Made by a program: the position numbers and the translations under genes
Source of the DNA: Cellulomonas sp. ES6
GTDB lineage: Bacteria; Actinomycetota; Actinomycetes; Actinomycetales; Cellulomonadaceae
Assembly: GCF_030053835.1 (NCBI RefSeq)
Contig: NZ_CP125655.1
Span: forward strand, 2,170,001 to 2,234,000
Direction: 5' to 3'
Length of the DNA: 64,000 nucleotides
The notes under the pieces: model-generated
What the model saw: only the letters and a program-made list of their open reading frames with translations
Database searches by the model: none
Told to the model about the DNA's origin: nothing
Shown: positions 15,881 through 24,881 of the stretch, piece by piece
Layout of the letters: each line of letters opens with the position of its first letter
How positions within the stretch are numbered: position 1 is the first letter of the stretch

Positions 15881-16753
15881 TCAGCAGCCGGACGGCATCT
15901 CGGGGAAGTCAGCCGCCGGGACCTCGAAGTTCTTCTCGTAGAACGACGCCAGCCCGCCGCTGCTCTGCTGCTCGCACAGGAAGGTGTCGAGCACCGTCAC
16001 CAGGCCCGTGTTGCCCTTCTGCACGGCCCAGGAGCCGTACCCGAGCGCGAGCGGCTCGGGCAGCTCCGCCTTCTGGACCTGCCCGGGGTTCGCCTTGATG
16101 TACTGGGCGAGGATGTAGTCCTCGACGACGGAGCCCTGGGCCCGGCCGGTGGCGACCTCGAGCAGCGCGGCGTTCTGGTCGGGGAACCCGGAGATCGTCG
16201 CCTGGGGGAACGTGTCCGTCGCGAGCTGCTCACCGGAGCTGCCCTGGAGGGCGGTGATGACGGTGCCGCTGGTGTCGAAGTCCTCGACGGTCGCGTCCGC
16301 GTCGTCGCCGTCCGGCACGGCGAGCACCGTCGTGTAGGGCACGTACGCGCGGGAGAAGTCGACGACCTCCTTGCGCTCGTCGGTCGCCGTGAGCCCGACC
16401 GACACCATGTCGAACTGCTTGCTCTGGAGGCCCGGGATGAGGCCGTTGAAGTCGAGGTTCTGGATCTCGAGCTCCAGGCCGAGCTCGTCGGCCAGCGCGT
16501 TGAGCAGGTCGACGTCGTACCCGGCGGGCTCGTCGTCCTCGTCCAGGTACATCTCGGGCGGGAACTGCAGGTTCATCCCGACGGTGAGGGTGCCGTCGGT
16601 CAGCAGGCCGAGGTCGTCCCCGGCGGCTGCCGGCTCGGTGCCGTCCGAGCCGGCGGACGAGCCGCCGCCGCACGCGGCGAGCACGGCGACGAGGGCGAGG
16701 GCGACGCCGGCGACACCGGCACGTCGGGCAGGGCGTGAGGTCATCAGGTGCAC
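15881..16753 (-). CDS. Polar amino acid ABC transporter substrate-binding lipoprotein
   Basis: 290 aa. Signal peptide ends in the lipobox LAAC (Cys about 28), followed by a Gly/Ser linker and a family 3 solute-binding domain: GTLTVGMNLQFPPEMY, YDVDLLNALADELG, DMVSVGLTAT, and the DFSRAY/VPYTT segment. Such proteins deliver polar amino acids or related compounds to His/Glu/Gln-type ABC permeases. GTG 16753 is chosen because GAGAAGGGA lies just upstream; ATG 16744 is an alternative. Permease and ATPase genes precede it in the same operon. Ligand unknown. Confidence 0.93.
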   Translation of the reverse strand: MHLMTSRPARRAGVAGVALALVAVLAACGGGSSAGSDGTEPAAAGDDLGLLTDGTLTVGMNLQFPPEMYLDEDDEPAGYDVDLLNALADELGLELEIQNLDFNGLIPGLQSKQFDMVSVGLTATDERKEVVDFSRAYVPYTTVLAVPDGDDADATVEDFDTSGTVITALQGSSGEQLATDTFPQATISGFPDQNAALLEVATGRAQGSVVEDYILAQYIKANPGQVQKAELPEPLALGYGSWAVQKGNTGLVTVLDTFLCEQQSSGGLASFYEKNFEVPAADFPEMPSGC

Positions 16754-16800
16754 GGGGTGGGTCCCTTCTCGGGCCGGTGCCGGGGGGAGGCTCCGGGGGT

Positions 16801-17547
16801 TCAGACCGCAGCGGGCTCGCGGCGGGCGGAGGTGGTGGCGACGAGCTCGTCGATGCGGGCGCGGCGGCGGGCGCGCAGGGCGCGGGCGAGCCGGCCCTGG
16901 GGCGGGCTGGACAGCAGCTTCTCGACGAGGCGGAACAGGAAGTCGATGACGAACGCGGCGACGACGTAGATGCCGGCGGCCGCGGTGTAGAGCACGAACG
17001 GCTGGAACGTCGTGCTGACCAGGTTCTGGGTGACCCGGACGACCTCGAGCAGGCCGATGACGGTGAAGGTCGAGGTGTCCTTCACCATCCCGATGAACAT
17101 GCTGCCGATGTTGGGCAGGGCGATCTTCGCGGCCTGGGGCAGCACCACGGAGAAGAAGATCCGGCTGGGGCGCAGGCCCAGCGCCTGCCCGGCCTCGCGC
17201 ATCCCGGGCGGGACGGCGGTGAGCGCGGACCGGAAGATCTCCGCGAGGAACGCCGAGTACAGCAGCGAGAGCGCGATGACGCCCGCCTGGTAGACGCTGA
17301 ACGAGATGTCGAACGCCAGCGAGATGCCGAAGTACACCCAGATGACGCTGACGAGGGCGGGGATGCCCCGGAACACGTTGACGTACCCGGCGGCGATCCA
17401 CGAGAACGGTGCGCGCGCCATGCGCAGCAGGGCGAGGAGCATGCCGAGCACCACGGACACCACGAGGGCGGTGGCGGACACCCGCAGGGCCACGACCAAC
17501 CCGTCGAGGAGCTGCTGCCGGTGCTCCCAGATCAGCGACCAGTCCAT
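16801..17547 (-). CDS. Polar amino acid ABC transporter permease
   Basis: 248 aa with about five membrane helices and the family EAA loop (REAGQALGLRPSRIFFSVVLPQA). This is the single-polypeptide permease type of the His/Glu/Gln family. Its ATG overlaps the ATPase stop as TGATG; a GTG immediately before is an alternative. It supplies the channel for the binding protein encoded 47 bases downstream. Confidence 0.93.
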   Translation of the reverse strand: MDWSLIWEHRQQLLDGLVVALRVSATALVVSVVLGMLLALLRMARAPFSWIAAGYVNVFRGIPALVSVIWVYFGISLAFDISFSVYQAGVIALSLLYSAFLAEIFRSALTAVPPGMREAGQALGLRPSRIFFSVVLPQAAKIALPNIGSMFIGMVKDTSTFTVIGLLEVVRVTQNLVSTTFQPFVLYTAAAGIYVVAAFVIDFLFRLVEKLLSSPPQGRLARALRARRRARIDELVATTSARREPAAV

Positions 17548-18344
17548 CACTTCACCGCCTGGAGGAAGTCACGTGCCCGCTGGCTGCGGCACTCGGTGTA
17601 GAACTCCCGGCCGCCGGTCTCGACCACGCGGCCGTGCTCGAGGAAGACCGTGAGGTCGCCGATCTCGCGGGCGAAGCCGATCTCGTGGGTGACGACGACC
17701 ATCGTCATGCCCGACTCGGCGACCTCCCGGATGGTGCGCAGCACCTCGCCGACGAGCTCGGGGTCCAGCGCCGAGGTCGGCTCGTCGAACAGCATGACCT
17801 GGGGGTCGAGGGCCAGGGCCCGCGCGATCGCGACGCGCTGCTGCTGACCCCCGGACAGCTGGGACGGGTAGTGCCCGGCGCGGGCGAGCAGCCCGACGCG
17901 GTCGAGGTCGCGCGCCGCCCGCTCGTCGGCCTCGCGTCGCCGCATGCCGAGGACGGACCGCAGCGGCAGCGCCACGTTGTCGAGCGCGGTGAGGTGGGGG
18001 AACAGGTTGAACTGCTGGAACACCATGCCGACCGTGCGGCGCAGCTGGAGGGCGGTGCCGCGGGGGTGCGCGGCGCCCGGCAGCGCGGTCCCGTACTCCC
18101 GGCCGTCGACGACCAGGGAGCCGCCCGTCGGCCGCTCGAGCAGGTTGATGCTGCGCAGCAGGGTCGACTTGCCGGACCCGGACGGGCCCAGCAGCACGAC
18201 GTGCTCGCCCTTGTGGACGTCGAGGTCGATGTCGCTGAGCACCTCGAGCGGCCCGAAGGACTTGCGCAGCCCGCGCACCGACACCACGGGGGCGCGGACC
18301 TCGTCCGGGGCGGGGTCGGCGGGTGCGGGTCGGGTCTCGGTCAC
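17547..18344 (-). CDS. Polar amino acid ABC transporter ATPase
   Basis: Cytoplasmic ATPase of GlnQ/HisP type. Walker A GPSGSGKST, the Q-loop region MVFQQFNLFPHLT, signature LSGGQQQRVAIARAL, Walker B MLFDEPTSALDPE and the switch THE are all intact. GTG 18344 is preferred because AGGGAGG lies four bases upstream; ATG 18362, which overlaps the aminotransferase stop, would add six residues. It energises the permease and binding protein downstream. Confidence 0.93.
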   Translation of the reverse strand: MTETRPAPADPAPDEVRAPVVSVRGLRKSFGPLEVLSDIDLDVHKGEHVVLLGPSGSGKSTLLRSINLLERPTGGSLVVDGREYGTALPGAAHPRGTALQLRRTVGMVFQQFNLFPHLTALDNVALPLRSVLGMRRREADERAARDLDRVGLLARAGHYPSQLSGGQQQRVAIARALALDPQVMLFDEPTSALDPELVGEVLRTIREVAESGMTMVVVTHEIGFAREIGDLTVFLEHGRVVETGGREFYTECRSQRARDFLQAVK

Positions 18345-18358
18345 GGTGCCTCCCTGGG

Positions 18359-19555
18359 TCATCGCCGGCCTCCGTCGGTCGCCGCGTACCAGGCGGTGAA
18401 CCGGTCGATCCCGTCGGTCAGGTCCGCGGCGGAGGACGCGAGCGACAGCCGCAGGTGGCTGCGGGCGGTGCTGCCGAACGCGGTGCCCGGCGCCAGCGCG
18501 ACGCCGTGGCCCACCAGGTCGATCGCGGCGGCCCGGGAGTCGGCGCCCGGGGCGAGCGGCAGCATCAGGTAGAAGGCGCCGGCGGGCGGCTCGACGTCGA
18601 TCCCCGCGGCGGCCAGCCGGCCGACGACGAGGTCGCGCCGGTCGCGGTACGTGGCGACCATGCGGGCGACCGCGTCCTGGGGGCCGCGCAGCGCCGCGAG
18701 CGCCGAGGCCTGCGAGGCCGCCGAGACGGAGGACAGCAGGGGCTCCTGGACGCGCGCCAGGGTGGGCGCGAGCCAGGCGGGCGCGGCGAGGTAGCCGACG
18801 CGGGACCCGGTCATCGCGTAGGTCTTGGAGAAGCTGAACACGCTGACCACGTCGTCGGGCGCCATGGCCGCGACGTCCGCGTGCTCGCCGTCGAAGACGA
18901 TCTCGTCGTAGACCTCGTCCGCGACGACCGTGACGCCGTGCTCCACGGCGGCCTCGACCACCGCGCGCACCAGCTCGGCCGGCAGCACGGCGCCGGTCGG
19001 GTTGGACGGGGTGTTGAGCACGAGCGCCCGCGTGCGCGGGGTGATGAGCGAGGCGACCTCGGCCGGGTCCGGCCGGAACCCGTTCTCGGGCCGCAGCGGG
19101 TAGTGCACGGGCACCCCGCCGAGCAGCAGGGTCTGCATCTCGTAGTTCGGCCAGGCGGGGTCGGGCACCAGCACCTCGTCGCCGGGCTCGACCAGGACGG
19201 CGAGCACGGCGGCGAGCCCCTGCACCGCCCCCTGGCTGACGATCACCCGCTCGGGGTCGTCGGTCAGGCCGTAGCGCGCGTGCAGCCGCTCGGCGATCGC
19301 GGCGCGCAGCAGCGGCACCCCGGCGCTGGGCGTGTAGCGGTTCGCGGTGGCGAGCGCCTCGTCCCCGGCGGCCACCACGTGCGGCGGGGTCGCGAAGTCG
19401 GGCTCGCCGATCTCCAGGTGCACCACGTCGGTCCGCCCGTACGCGAGCATGACGATCTCGCGGATGCCGGAGCCGGGGACGGCGGCGGCGGTCGCGGCGA
19501 GCGACCGCGCACGGTCGGACCGGGCCGCGGTGGCGGGGGTGGTCGGCGCGGTCAT
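18359..19555 (-). CDS. PLP-dependent aminotransferase, class I/II
   Basis: 398 aa, fold type I. Visible are GEPDFATPPHV, the PNYE/NTPSNPTG substrate and cofactor segments, DEVYDEIVFDG, and the Schiff-base Lys (about residue 244) in SFSKTYAMTGSRVGY, followed by the C-terminal substrate Arg region LRLSLASS. It is the first gene of the leftward operon with the polar amino acid transporter, so it probably transaminates the imported amino acid to a 2-oxo acid. Specificity cannot be read out. The divergent upstream region holds palindromes. Confidence 0.93.
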   Translation of the reverse strand: MTAPTTPATAARSDRARSLAATAAAVPGSGIREIVMLAYGRTDVVHLEIGEPDFATPPHVVAAGDEALATANRYTPSAGVPLLRAAIAERLHARYGLTDDPERVIVSQGAVQGLAAVLAVLVEPGDEVLVPDPAWPNYEMQTLLLGGVPVHYPLRPENGFRPDPAEVASLITPRTRALVLNTPSNPTGAVLPAELVRAVVEAAVEHGVTVVADEVYDEIVFDGEHADVAAMAPDDVVSVFSFSKTYAMTGSRVGYLAAPAWLAPTLARVQEPLLSSVSAASQASALAALRGPQDAVARMVATYRDRRDLVVGRLAAAGIDVEPPAGAFYLMLPLAPGADSRAAAIDLVGHGVALAPGTAFGSTARSHLRLSLASSAADLTDGIDRFTAWYAATDGGRR

Positions 19556-19646
19556 GCCCGCGCTCCGGGGGTGCTCATCGGTTCTCCTCGGCGTGCACCG
19601 GGCCGGCCGGTGCCGGTGGCGTCACGCTGCGTCGCTGGAGCCGAAC

Positions 19647-19686
19647 GTAACCGCGCTGCGTTACAACGGAAGTTGTCGACTGTTAC
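19647..19686. promoter_or_regulatory. Cluster of inverted repeats between aminotransferase and aldolase
   Basis: GTAAC-8-GTTAC (19647-19664) overlaps ACAAC-4-GTTGT (19663-19676), and GTTACA recurs 22 bases downstream. They lie in the AT-richer divergent intergenic region and look like binding sites for a dimeric repressor or activator controlling both directions. Confidence 0.5.
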
Positions 19687-19736
19687 AGACCTGCTAAGTG
19701 CTCAGAGAAATCGCGCCTCACCTGTCGTCCGCAAGT

Positions 19737-19742
19737 TAGGGT
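19737..19742 (+). promoter_or_regulatory. -10 element TAGGGT, leaderless aldolase transcript
   Basis: TAGGGT ends six bases before the ATG at 19749, a spacing that puts the transcription start at or next to the initiation codon. No Shine-Dalgarno is present, consistent with leaderless translation. Confidence 0.5.
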
Positions 19743-19748
19743 CGCGGC

Positions 19749-20516
19749 ATGGTCTTGCACAGCACCTCCCCCGCCGTCGGGCTGTGGAGCTCGCTCGCCC
19801 ACCCCGCCACGCTCCGGCTGCTGGCCGCTGCCGCGCCGGACTGGCTGGTCCTCGACGCGCAGCACGGCACCTGGGGGGACGGCGAGCTCGTGGCGGTGCT
19901 GCCGCTGCTGGACACTCCGGTGCCCACCTGGGTGCGCGTCGCCGACGGCCGGCACGCGAGCATCGGGCGGGCGCTGGACGCGGGCGCGGACGGCGTGGTC
20001 GTGCCGATGGTCGACTCCCCGGCGCAGGCGGCCGCGGCCGTGCGCGCGTGCCGCTACCCCCCGCACGGCGCGCGGAGCTGGGGTCCCGCCGCCGCGCTCG
20101 TCGGCCGCCCGGTGCCGTCCCCGGCGGCGGCGGACGCCCGGGTGCGGTGCGCGGTGATGGTCGAGACGGCCGAGGCGCTCGCCGCGGTGGACGCCATCGC
20201 CGCGACACCGGGGCTCGACATGGTCTTCGTCGGGCCCTTCGACCTGGCGCTCGCGCTGGGACGCACCGTGGACGACCTGCTGGCCGACGAGGACGCCGGG
20301 GCCCCGCTGCCGGCGGTCGTCGCCGCCTGCCGCGCGGCCGGGGTGCGGGCCGGTGCGTTCGGCGGGGACCCCGACCGCGCCGCCCGGCTGGTCGCGCTCG
20401 GGTTCACCGACGTGGTCGCGGCCACCGACGCCGGGCTGCTCAGCGGGGCGGCGGAGCAGACGGTCGCCCGCTGGGCGGGCCACGTGCCGGGCGGGGCCCC
20501 GCACCGCGGGTACTGA
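19749..20516 (+). CDS. HpcH/HpaI-type class II aldolase
   Basis: 255 aa TIM barrel of the 2-dehydro-3-deoxyglucarate/HpaI aldolase family, metal-dependent cleavage or formation of 2-oxo-acids with pyruvate enolate. Seen are LDAQHG with the catalytic His, the GADGVVVPMVDSPAQA loop, VMVETAEAL with the metal-binding Glu, and FVGPFDLALALG. It is divergent from the aminotransferase and ABC operon and probably cleaves the derived hydroxy-oxo acid. It shares an RSWGP region with a second paralogue at 62433-63218. Confidence 0.9.
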   Translation: MVLHSTSPAVGLWSSLAHPATLRLLAAAAPDWLVLDAQHGTWGDGELVAVLPLLDTPVPTWVRVADGRHASIGRALDAGADGVVVPMVDSPAQAAAAVRACRYPPHGARSWGPAAALVGRPVPSPAAADARVRCAVMVETAEALAAVDAIAATPGLDMVFVGPFDLALALGRTVDDLLADEDAGAPLPAVVAACRAAGVRAGAFGGDPDRAARLVALGFTDVVAATDAGLLSGAAEQTVARWAGHVPGGAPHRGY

Positions 20517-20525
20517 GCCGCCGCA

Positions 20526-20546
20526 CCCGGCCGGGGTCACGCCGGG
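20526..20546. terminator. Hairpin between converging aldolase and LLM genes
   Basis: CCCGGC/GCCGGG 6-bp stem with a 9-base loop, ten bases after the aldolase stop. A 13-base word GGTCGTCCGGCGC is directly repeated just beyond it. Confidence 0.45.
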
Positions 20547-20583
20547 CAGGTCGTCCGGCGCAGGGTCGTCCGGCGCGGGGCCG

Positions 20584-21540
20584 TCAGGCGCCGGCCGCGC
20601 GCAGCAGCGCGTGGTCCGCCGCCGGGTCGCCCGCGGGGTCGGTGTCGACGACCACCTCCGCGACGCCCGCGGCACGCAGCTCCGGGACCCGGGCCGCGAC
20701 GTCGGCGCAGCGGCCGGCGGAGTCCGCGACGCGCAGCACGACGTGGAGCGCCGCCGGGTCACGGCCCGCCTGCTCGGCGTGCCGGCGCACCTCGGCGACC
20801 TCGCGTGCCAGGGCGGCGGCGTCGAGGTCGGGTGCGGCCTGCTGCGCGAGCCACCCGTCGCCGAGCGTGCCGGCGCGGCGCAGCGCGGCCGGCGAGTGCC
20901 CGCCGACCAGCAGCGGGACCGGGCGGACGGGCGCGGGCAGCACCAGCAGGTCGTCCGGCAGGGGGTGCGCTCCGGGCGCCCAGCCGTCGGGGCGCCCGGC
21001 GGGGCGCCCGGTCCAGCAGTCGCGCAGCAGCTCGATCGCCGCGGTGGCGAGCCGCCCGCGCCGGTCGAACGGCACGCCGAGCGCCGCGAACTCCTCCCGC
21101 AGCCAGCCGGTGCCGACGCCGAGCACGAGCCGGCCGCCGGACAGCGCGTCGAGGCTCGCGGCCTGCTTGGCCAGCAGCACGGGCTGCCGCTGCGGCAGCA
21201 CCAGCACGGCCGTCCCCAGCCGCACCCGCTCGGTGACGGCCGCCGCCGTGGTGAGCGTGACCAGCGCCTCCAGGTACGCGACGTCGGTCGGCCACCGGGC
21301 GACCCCGTCGGAGGCGAACGGGTAGGCCGACGCGACCCTGCCGGGCAGCACCACGTGGTCGCTCACCCAGAGGGAGTCGAAGCCGGCGGCCTCCAGCGCG
21401 ACGGCCGCCGCGCGGACGGCCGGCCCGGTGGCGGCGGCGCCCGTGTGCGGGAGCTTCGCACCGACCGCCCAGCCGGACCCGGCACCCGAGGGCGCGGGAC
21501 CCGCCGGGCGGGGCGCCGTCCCGGGCGTCTCGCCGCTCAT
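20584..21540 (-). CDS. LLM-class flavin-dependent oxidoreductase
   Basis: 318 aa TIM barrel of the luciferase-like monooxygenase superfamily, F420- or FMN-dependent. Seen are FDSLWVSDHVV, the RVRLGTAVLVLPQRQPVLLAKQAASLD segment in part, and LVLGVGTGWLREEF. The N-terminus starts with about 25 disordered Pro/Gly-rich residues. ATG overlaps the stop of the upstream SDR (ATGA), placing it third in a leftward operon with two SDRs. Cofactor and substrate unresolved. Confidence 0.88.
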   Translation of the reverse strand: MSGETPGTAPRPAGPAPSGAGSGWAVGAKLPHTGAAATGPAVRAAAVALEAAGFDSLWVSDHVVLPGRVASAYPFASDGVARWPTDVAYLEALVTLTTAAAVTERVRLGTAVLVLPQRQPVLLAKQAASLDALSGGRLVLGVGTGWLREEFAALGVPFDRRGRLATAAIELLRDCWTGRPAGRPDGWAPGAHPLPDDLLVLPAPVRPVPLLVGGHSPAALRRAGTLGDGWLAQQAAPDLDAAALAREVAEVRRHAEQAGRDPAALHVVLRVADSAGRCADVAARVPELRAAGVAEVVVDTDPAGDPAADHALLRAAGA

Positions 21541-22268
21541 CCCGCCGCCGACCAGCCGCCGTCGACCGGGAGCACCACGCCGGTGACGTACCCGCTCTCC
21601 GGCGCGGACAGGAACGCGACCGCCTCCGCCACCTCCTCCGATCGCGCGGGCCGCCGCATCGGCACCCGCGCGAGCAGCGCGTCCCGGCGCCCGGGGTCGC
21701 CGAGCGAGCCCGCGGACATCGCGGTGTCCGTGACGCCGGGGGCGACGACGTTGACGGTGATCCCGTCGAGCGCCCAGTCGACGGCGAGGGCCCGGGCCAG
21801 CATGAGCACCGCCCCCTTCGACGTCGCGTACGCGGCCTGGCCGGGCAGCGCCCGCAGGGAGTTCACCGAGCCGACGAGCACCACGCGCCCGCCCTCGCCC
21901 TGGGTGAGGAACCGGCGGGCCGCCGCCGTGGCGACGTCGTACGAGCCGAGGACGTTGACGGCGAGGGACTCCCGGACCACGTCGGTCGGCAACGTCGCCG
22001 CCGCCCCCGTCCGCTCGATCCCCGCGCTGGTGACCACGACGTCCAGCCGCCCGTACCGCTCGACGGCGCGCTCGACCACCTCGTCCCCCGCCCCCGCGGC
22101 CGCGACGTCGGCGGTCACCGCCAGGCCGCCGACCTGCGCGGCGACGGCCTGCGCCGCCGCGGGGTCCCGGTCGACGCACACCACGTCGTCGCCGCGGGCC
22201 GCCAGCCGGCGCGCCACCGCGGCGCCGATGCCGGCGCCCGCGCCCGTGACGAGCGCGACCCGCGTCAC
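21537..22268 (-). CDS. SDR family oxidoreductase
   Basis: 243 aa classical SDR. NAD(P)-binding TGAGAGIG, SAG in place of NAG, the Ser motif VGSVNS, the YATSK catalytic pair, and APGVTDT. GTG start overlaps the upstream SDR stop. Probably oxidises or reduces a hydroxyl of the compound handled by this cluster. Confidence 0.9.
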   Translation of the reverse strand: MTRVALVTGAGAGIGAAVARRLAARGDDVVCVDRDPAAAQAVAAQVGGLAVTADVAAAGAGDEVVERAVERYGRLDVVVTSAGIERTGAAATLPTDVVRESLAVNVLGSYDVATAAARRFLTQGEGGRVVLVGSVNSLRALPGQAAYATSKGAVLMLARALAVDWALDGITVNVVAPGVTDTAMSAGSLGDPGRRDALLARVPMRRPARSEEVAEAVAFLSAPESGYVTGVVLPVDGGWSAAG

Positions 22269-23020
22269 GCGAGCCACCCGCCGTCCACCACGAGGACGTG
22301 CCCGGTGACGTACGAGGCCTCGGGCGACGAGACCCACGCCACCGCCTCGGCGACCTCGGCGGTCAGGCCCAGGCGGCCGAGCGGGATCCGGGCCGCGGCG
22401 AGCGCCGCCAGGCCGTCGTCGTCCGCCCCGAGCCCGCGCATCAGCGGCGTGTCCATGGTCCCGGGGGCGACGCCGTTCACCCGCAGGCCGTGGGGGCCGA
22501 GCTCGCGCGCGGCGGCCTGGGTCAGCAGCTTCACCGCCGCCTTCGACATGTCGTACGCGAGCATCGGCGTGGACGACGCCGTGAACGACGAGGTCGACCC
22601 GACCGTGACGATGCTGCCCGCCCCGCGGGGCACCATGACGGCGGCGGCGGCCTGGACGGTCGCGTACGTCCCGCGCACGTTGACGGCCATCGTCGCGTCG
22701 AAGGCCGTCAGGTCGTCGTCCAGCGCGGAGGTCGGCCGCGCGACGCCCGCGCACGCCACCACCGTGGTGAGCGCGCCGACGGCGTCGGCCTCGAGCACCG
22801 CCGCCCGCACCGCCGTCGCGTCGGTCACGTCGAGCACGACGCCCCGCGCCGACCCGCCCGCCGCGCGCACCAGGTCGACGGTCGCCGCGACGCCGTCGGC
22901 GTCCCGGTCGGCCACGGTCACGAGGTCGCCGCGGTCCGCCAGCCGCCGGCAGACCGCGCGGCCGAGCCCGCTCGCCCCGCCGGTGACGAACGCGGCGTCG
23001 GTGGAGGTGGAAGATGTCAC
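22265..23020 (-). CDS. SDR family oxidoreductase
   Basis: 251 aa classical SDR. TGGASGLG cofactor loop, ACAGVA, VGSTSS, catalytic YDMSK, and APGTMDT. It is first in a three-gene leftward operon and divergent from the LuxA-like gene. GTG start; a GGGCAG lies very close upstream and no better start exists. The two neighbouring SDRs are clearly homologous but diverged, suggesting different steps rather than recent duplication. Confidence 0.9.
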   Translation of the reverse strand: MTSSTSTDAAFVTGGASGLGRAVCRRLADRGDLVTVADRDADGVAATVDLVRAAGGSARGVVLDVTDATAVRAAVLEADAVGALTTVVACAGVARPTSALDDDLTAFDATMAVNVRGTYATVQAAAAVMVPRGAGSIVTVGSTSSFTASSTPMLAYDMSKAAVKLLTQAAARELGPHGLRVNGVAPGTMDTPLMRGLGADDDGLAALAAARIPLGRLGLTAEVAEAVAWVSSPEASYVTGHVLVVDGGWLA

Positions 23021-23136
23021 CTGCCCATTGGAGCAGCCTCACGCTACGCACATGTAAAGCCGAACCGGCTCCCGGACTCACAGATGAAACACGACGCCCG
23101 TACGCTGGCGATCGCACCGAGACCCCAGGAGGCACC

Positions 23137-24111
23137 GTGAAGGTCGGCGTCGGTCTGTACTGCCTGCAGGCCACCGCGAGCACGCCCCGGCATCCCACCA
23201 CCCCCTACCGCGAGCTCCTCGAGGACGCGCGGCTGCTGGAGGGCCTCGGCTACGAGGGCATGTGGCTGTCCGAGCACCACTTCTTCTACGACGGCTACTG
23301 CCCCGCGCTGCTCCCCGTGGCGGCCGGCATCCTCGCGGCGACGACCCGGCTGCGCGTCGGGACCGGGATGATGCTGCTGCCGCTGCAGGACCCGGGCCGC
23401 GCCGCGCGGCTGTCCGCGGACATCGCGCGGCGCTCCGGCGGCCGGCTCGACGTCGGCGTCGGCCTCGGGTACCGCGACGTGGAGTTCGACGGCAAGGGCG
23501 TCCGCCGCCAGGACCGGGTGGCGGCGCACCGCGCGGGCCTCGCCGAGCTGCAGCGGGTCGCGGTGCCCGCGGGCGCGACCGTCTGGAACGGCTCCGCCAC
23601 GCCGCAGGGCGTCGCGCGGGCCGGCGCACGGGGGCAGGGCGTCCTGCTGTCGGGCGCGAACCCGCTGCCGCTGGTCGCCGAGCTGGCCGCCGCCCACCGC
23701 GAGGGCTGGGAGCAGGCCGGGCGTCCCGGCGGGGTGCGGCCCCGGGTGTCCGCCCTGCGCAACGTCTGGCTGACCGACGACCCGCACGAGGCCGCCGCCG
23801 TCCTGGACTGGCAGCGCGCGAGCTACGTGCTCTACGCGGGGCTGGGCTGGAGCGTCGCGCAGCAGGCCTCGACGGAGGCGATGGACTTCCGGGCCGACCT
23901 CGACAAGGCCGTGGGCCAGGCGGTCGCGACGTCGATCGTCGGACCGCCCGGCCTGGTCGCCGACGGCCTGGCGGAGGTGCACGCCGCCGGCGTGGACGAC
24001 GTGGTGCTGCGCGTGATCATCGAAGGCGCCCCCGCGACCGCGGTGCGGCGCATGCTCGGGCGGATGGCCGACGAGGTGCTGCCCGGCCTGGAGAACCTGG
24101 AGGCGGCATGA
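23137..24111 (+). CDS. LLM-class flavin monooxygenase, LuxA-like
   Basis: 324 aa. GTG with AGGAGG at good spacing. Luciferase-like barrel: a GVGLYCLQ first strand, YEGMWLSEHHFF with the EHH typical of flavin monooxygenases, LRVGTGMMLLPLQDP, and RLDVGVGLGYRDVEFDG. A candidate -10 TACGCT lies at 23101. Its stop overlaps a second, degenerate LLM-like gene, an arrangement that recalls the active and inactive subunits of bacterial luciferase. Substrate unknown. Confidence 0.88.
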   Translation: MKVGVGLYCLQATASTPRHPTTPYRELLEDARLLEGLGYEGMWLSEHHFFYDGYCPALLPVAAGILAATTRLRVGTGMMLLPLQDPGRAARLSADIARRSGGRLDVGVGLGYRDVEFDGKGVRRQDRVAAHRAGLAELQRVAVPAGATVWNGSATPQGVARAGARGQGVLLSGANPLPLVAELAAAHREGWEQAGRPGGVRPRVSALRNVWLTDDPHEAAAVLDWQRASYVLYAGLGWSVAQQASTEAMDFRADLDKAVGQAVATSIVGPPGLVADGLAEVHAAGVDDVVLRVIIEGAPATAVRRMLGRMADEVLPGLENLEAA

Positions 24112-24881
24112 GGATCGGCGCCCTGCTCACGGACGCCGCGGACGTCGTCCCCGCGGCGCGGGCCGGCCTGTTCGGCGTCCTGCTGGGGCCGGCGGCCGAC
24201 GGCGGGGCGGACGACGCCGGCAGCGCGGCGGCCGCGGAGGTCGCGACCACCACGCGGGACACCCGCGTCCTGGTGCCCGTGCGGCTCGGCACGGAGAACC
24301 CGGTGACGCTCGCCGAGGAGGTCGCCGTCCTCGACCACCTCAGCGGCGGGCGCGTCGTCGCGGTCGTCGACCCGGGCGACCTGGACGACACCGCGGCGGC
24401 CGAGGACGTCGGCCTGCTCCGCGCGTGCTGGTCCGGCCGCCCCGTGCGGCACCGCGGTGCACGCTGGTCGGTGCCGAGCGGCGTGATGGGACCGGACATG
24501 CCGACGCACGTCGCGGTCACGCCCGTCCCCGCCCAGGTCGACGTCCCCGTGTGGCTGACACGGGCGGTGCCCGGCACCGGGCTGCCCGTGCTGGCGACCG
24601 AGCCCGCCGCGGCCCGCGCCGACGTGCAGGTGCAGCCCGGGACCGCCGACCTCACGGGCGACCTCGAGCACGACCGCGCCCTGGTCACCGCGTGGTCCGC
24701 CGCGGGAGCGACGCACCTGCTGGTCCGTCCGCCCGCCCCGGCGGGTCGGGAGGCGTCGGGGGCGCCCGGTGCGACATTCTTCGGGCTGTACGTCGCGCGC
24801 TACCTGCAACCGGAGGTGTCCATGCCGGGCTTCCCGCGGATCATGGCGGAGGCCGACCTGCCCGCCGCGTGGACGCCGTGA
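24108..24881 (+). CDS. Degenerate LLM-like protein, possible partner subunit
   Basis: 257 aa. Retains a short LLM-type core (LVPVRLGTENPVTLAEEVAVLDHLSGGRVV) but lacks the EHH segment and is about 70 residues shorter than its neighbour. The end includes a TFFGLYVARYL helix. ATG overlaps the preceding stop and its own stop overlaps the Lrp start, so stoichiometric production with the LuxA-like protein is likely. I infer a non-catalytic partner subunit; an independent divergent oxidoreductase is possible. Confidence 0.7.
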   Translation: MRIGALLTDAADVVPAARAGLFGVLLGPAADGGADDAGSAAAAEVATTTRDTRVLVPVRLGTENPVTLAEEVAVLDHLSGGRVVAVVDPGDLDDTAAAEDVGLLRACWSGRPVRHRGARWSVPSGVMGPDMPTHVAVTPVPAQVDVPVWLTRAVPGTGLPVLATEPAAARADVQVQPGTADLTGDLEHDRALVTAWSAAGATHLLVRPPAPAGREASGAPGATFFGLYVARYLQPEVSMPGFPRIMAEADLPAAWTP

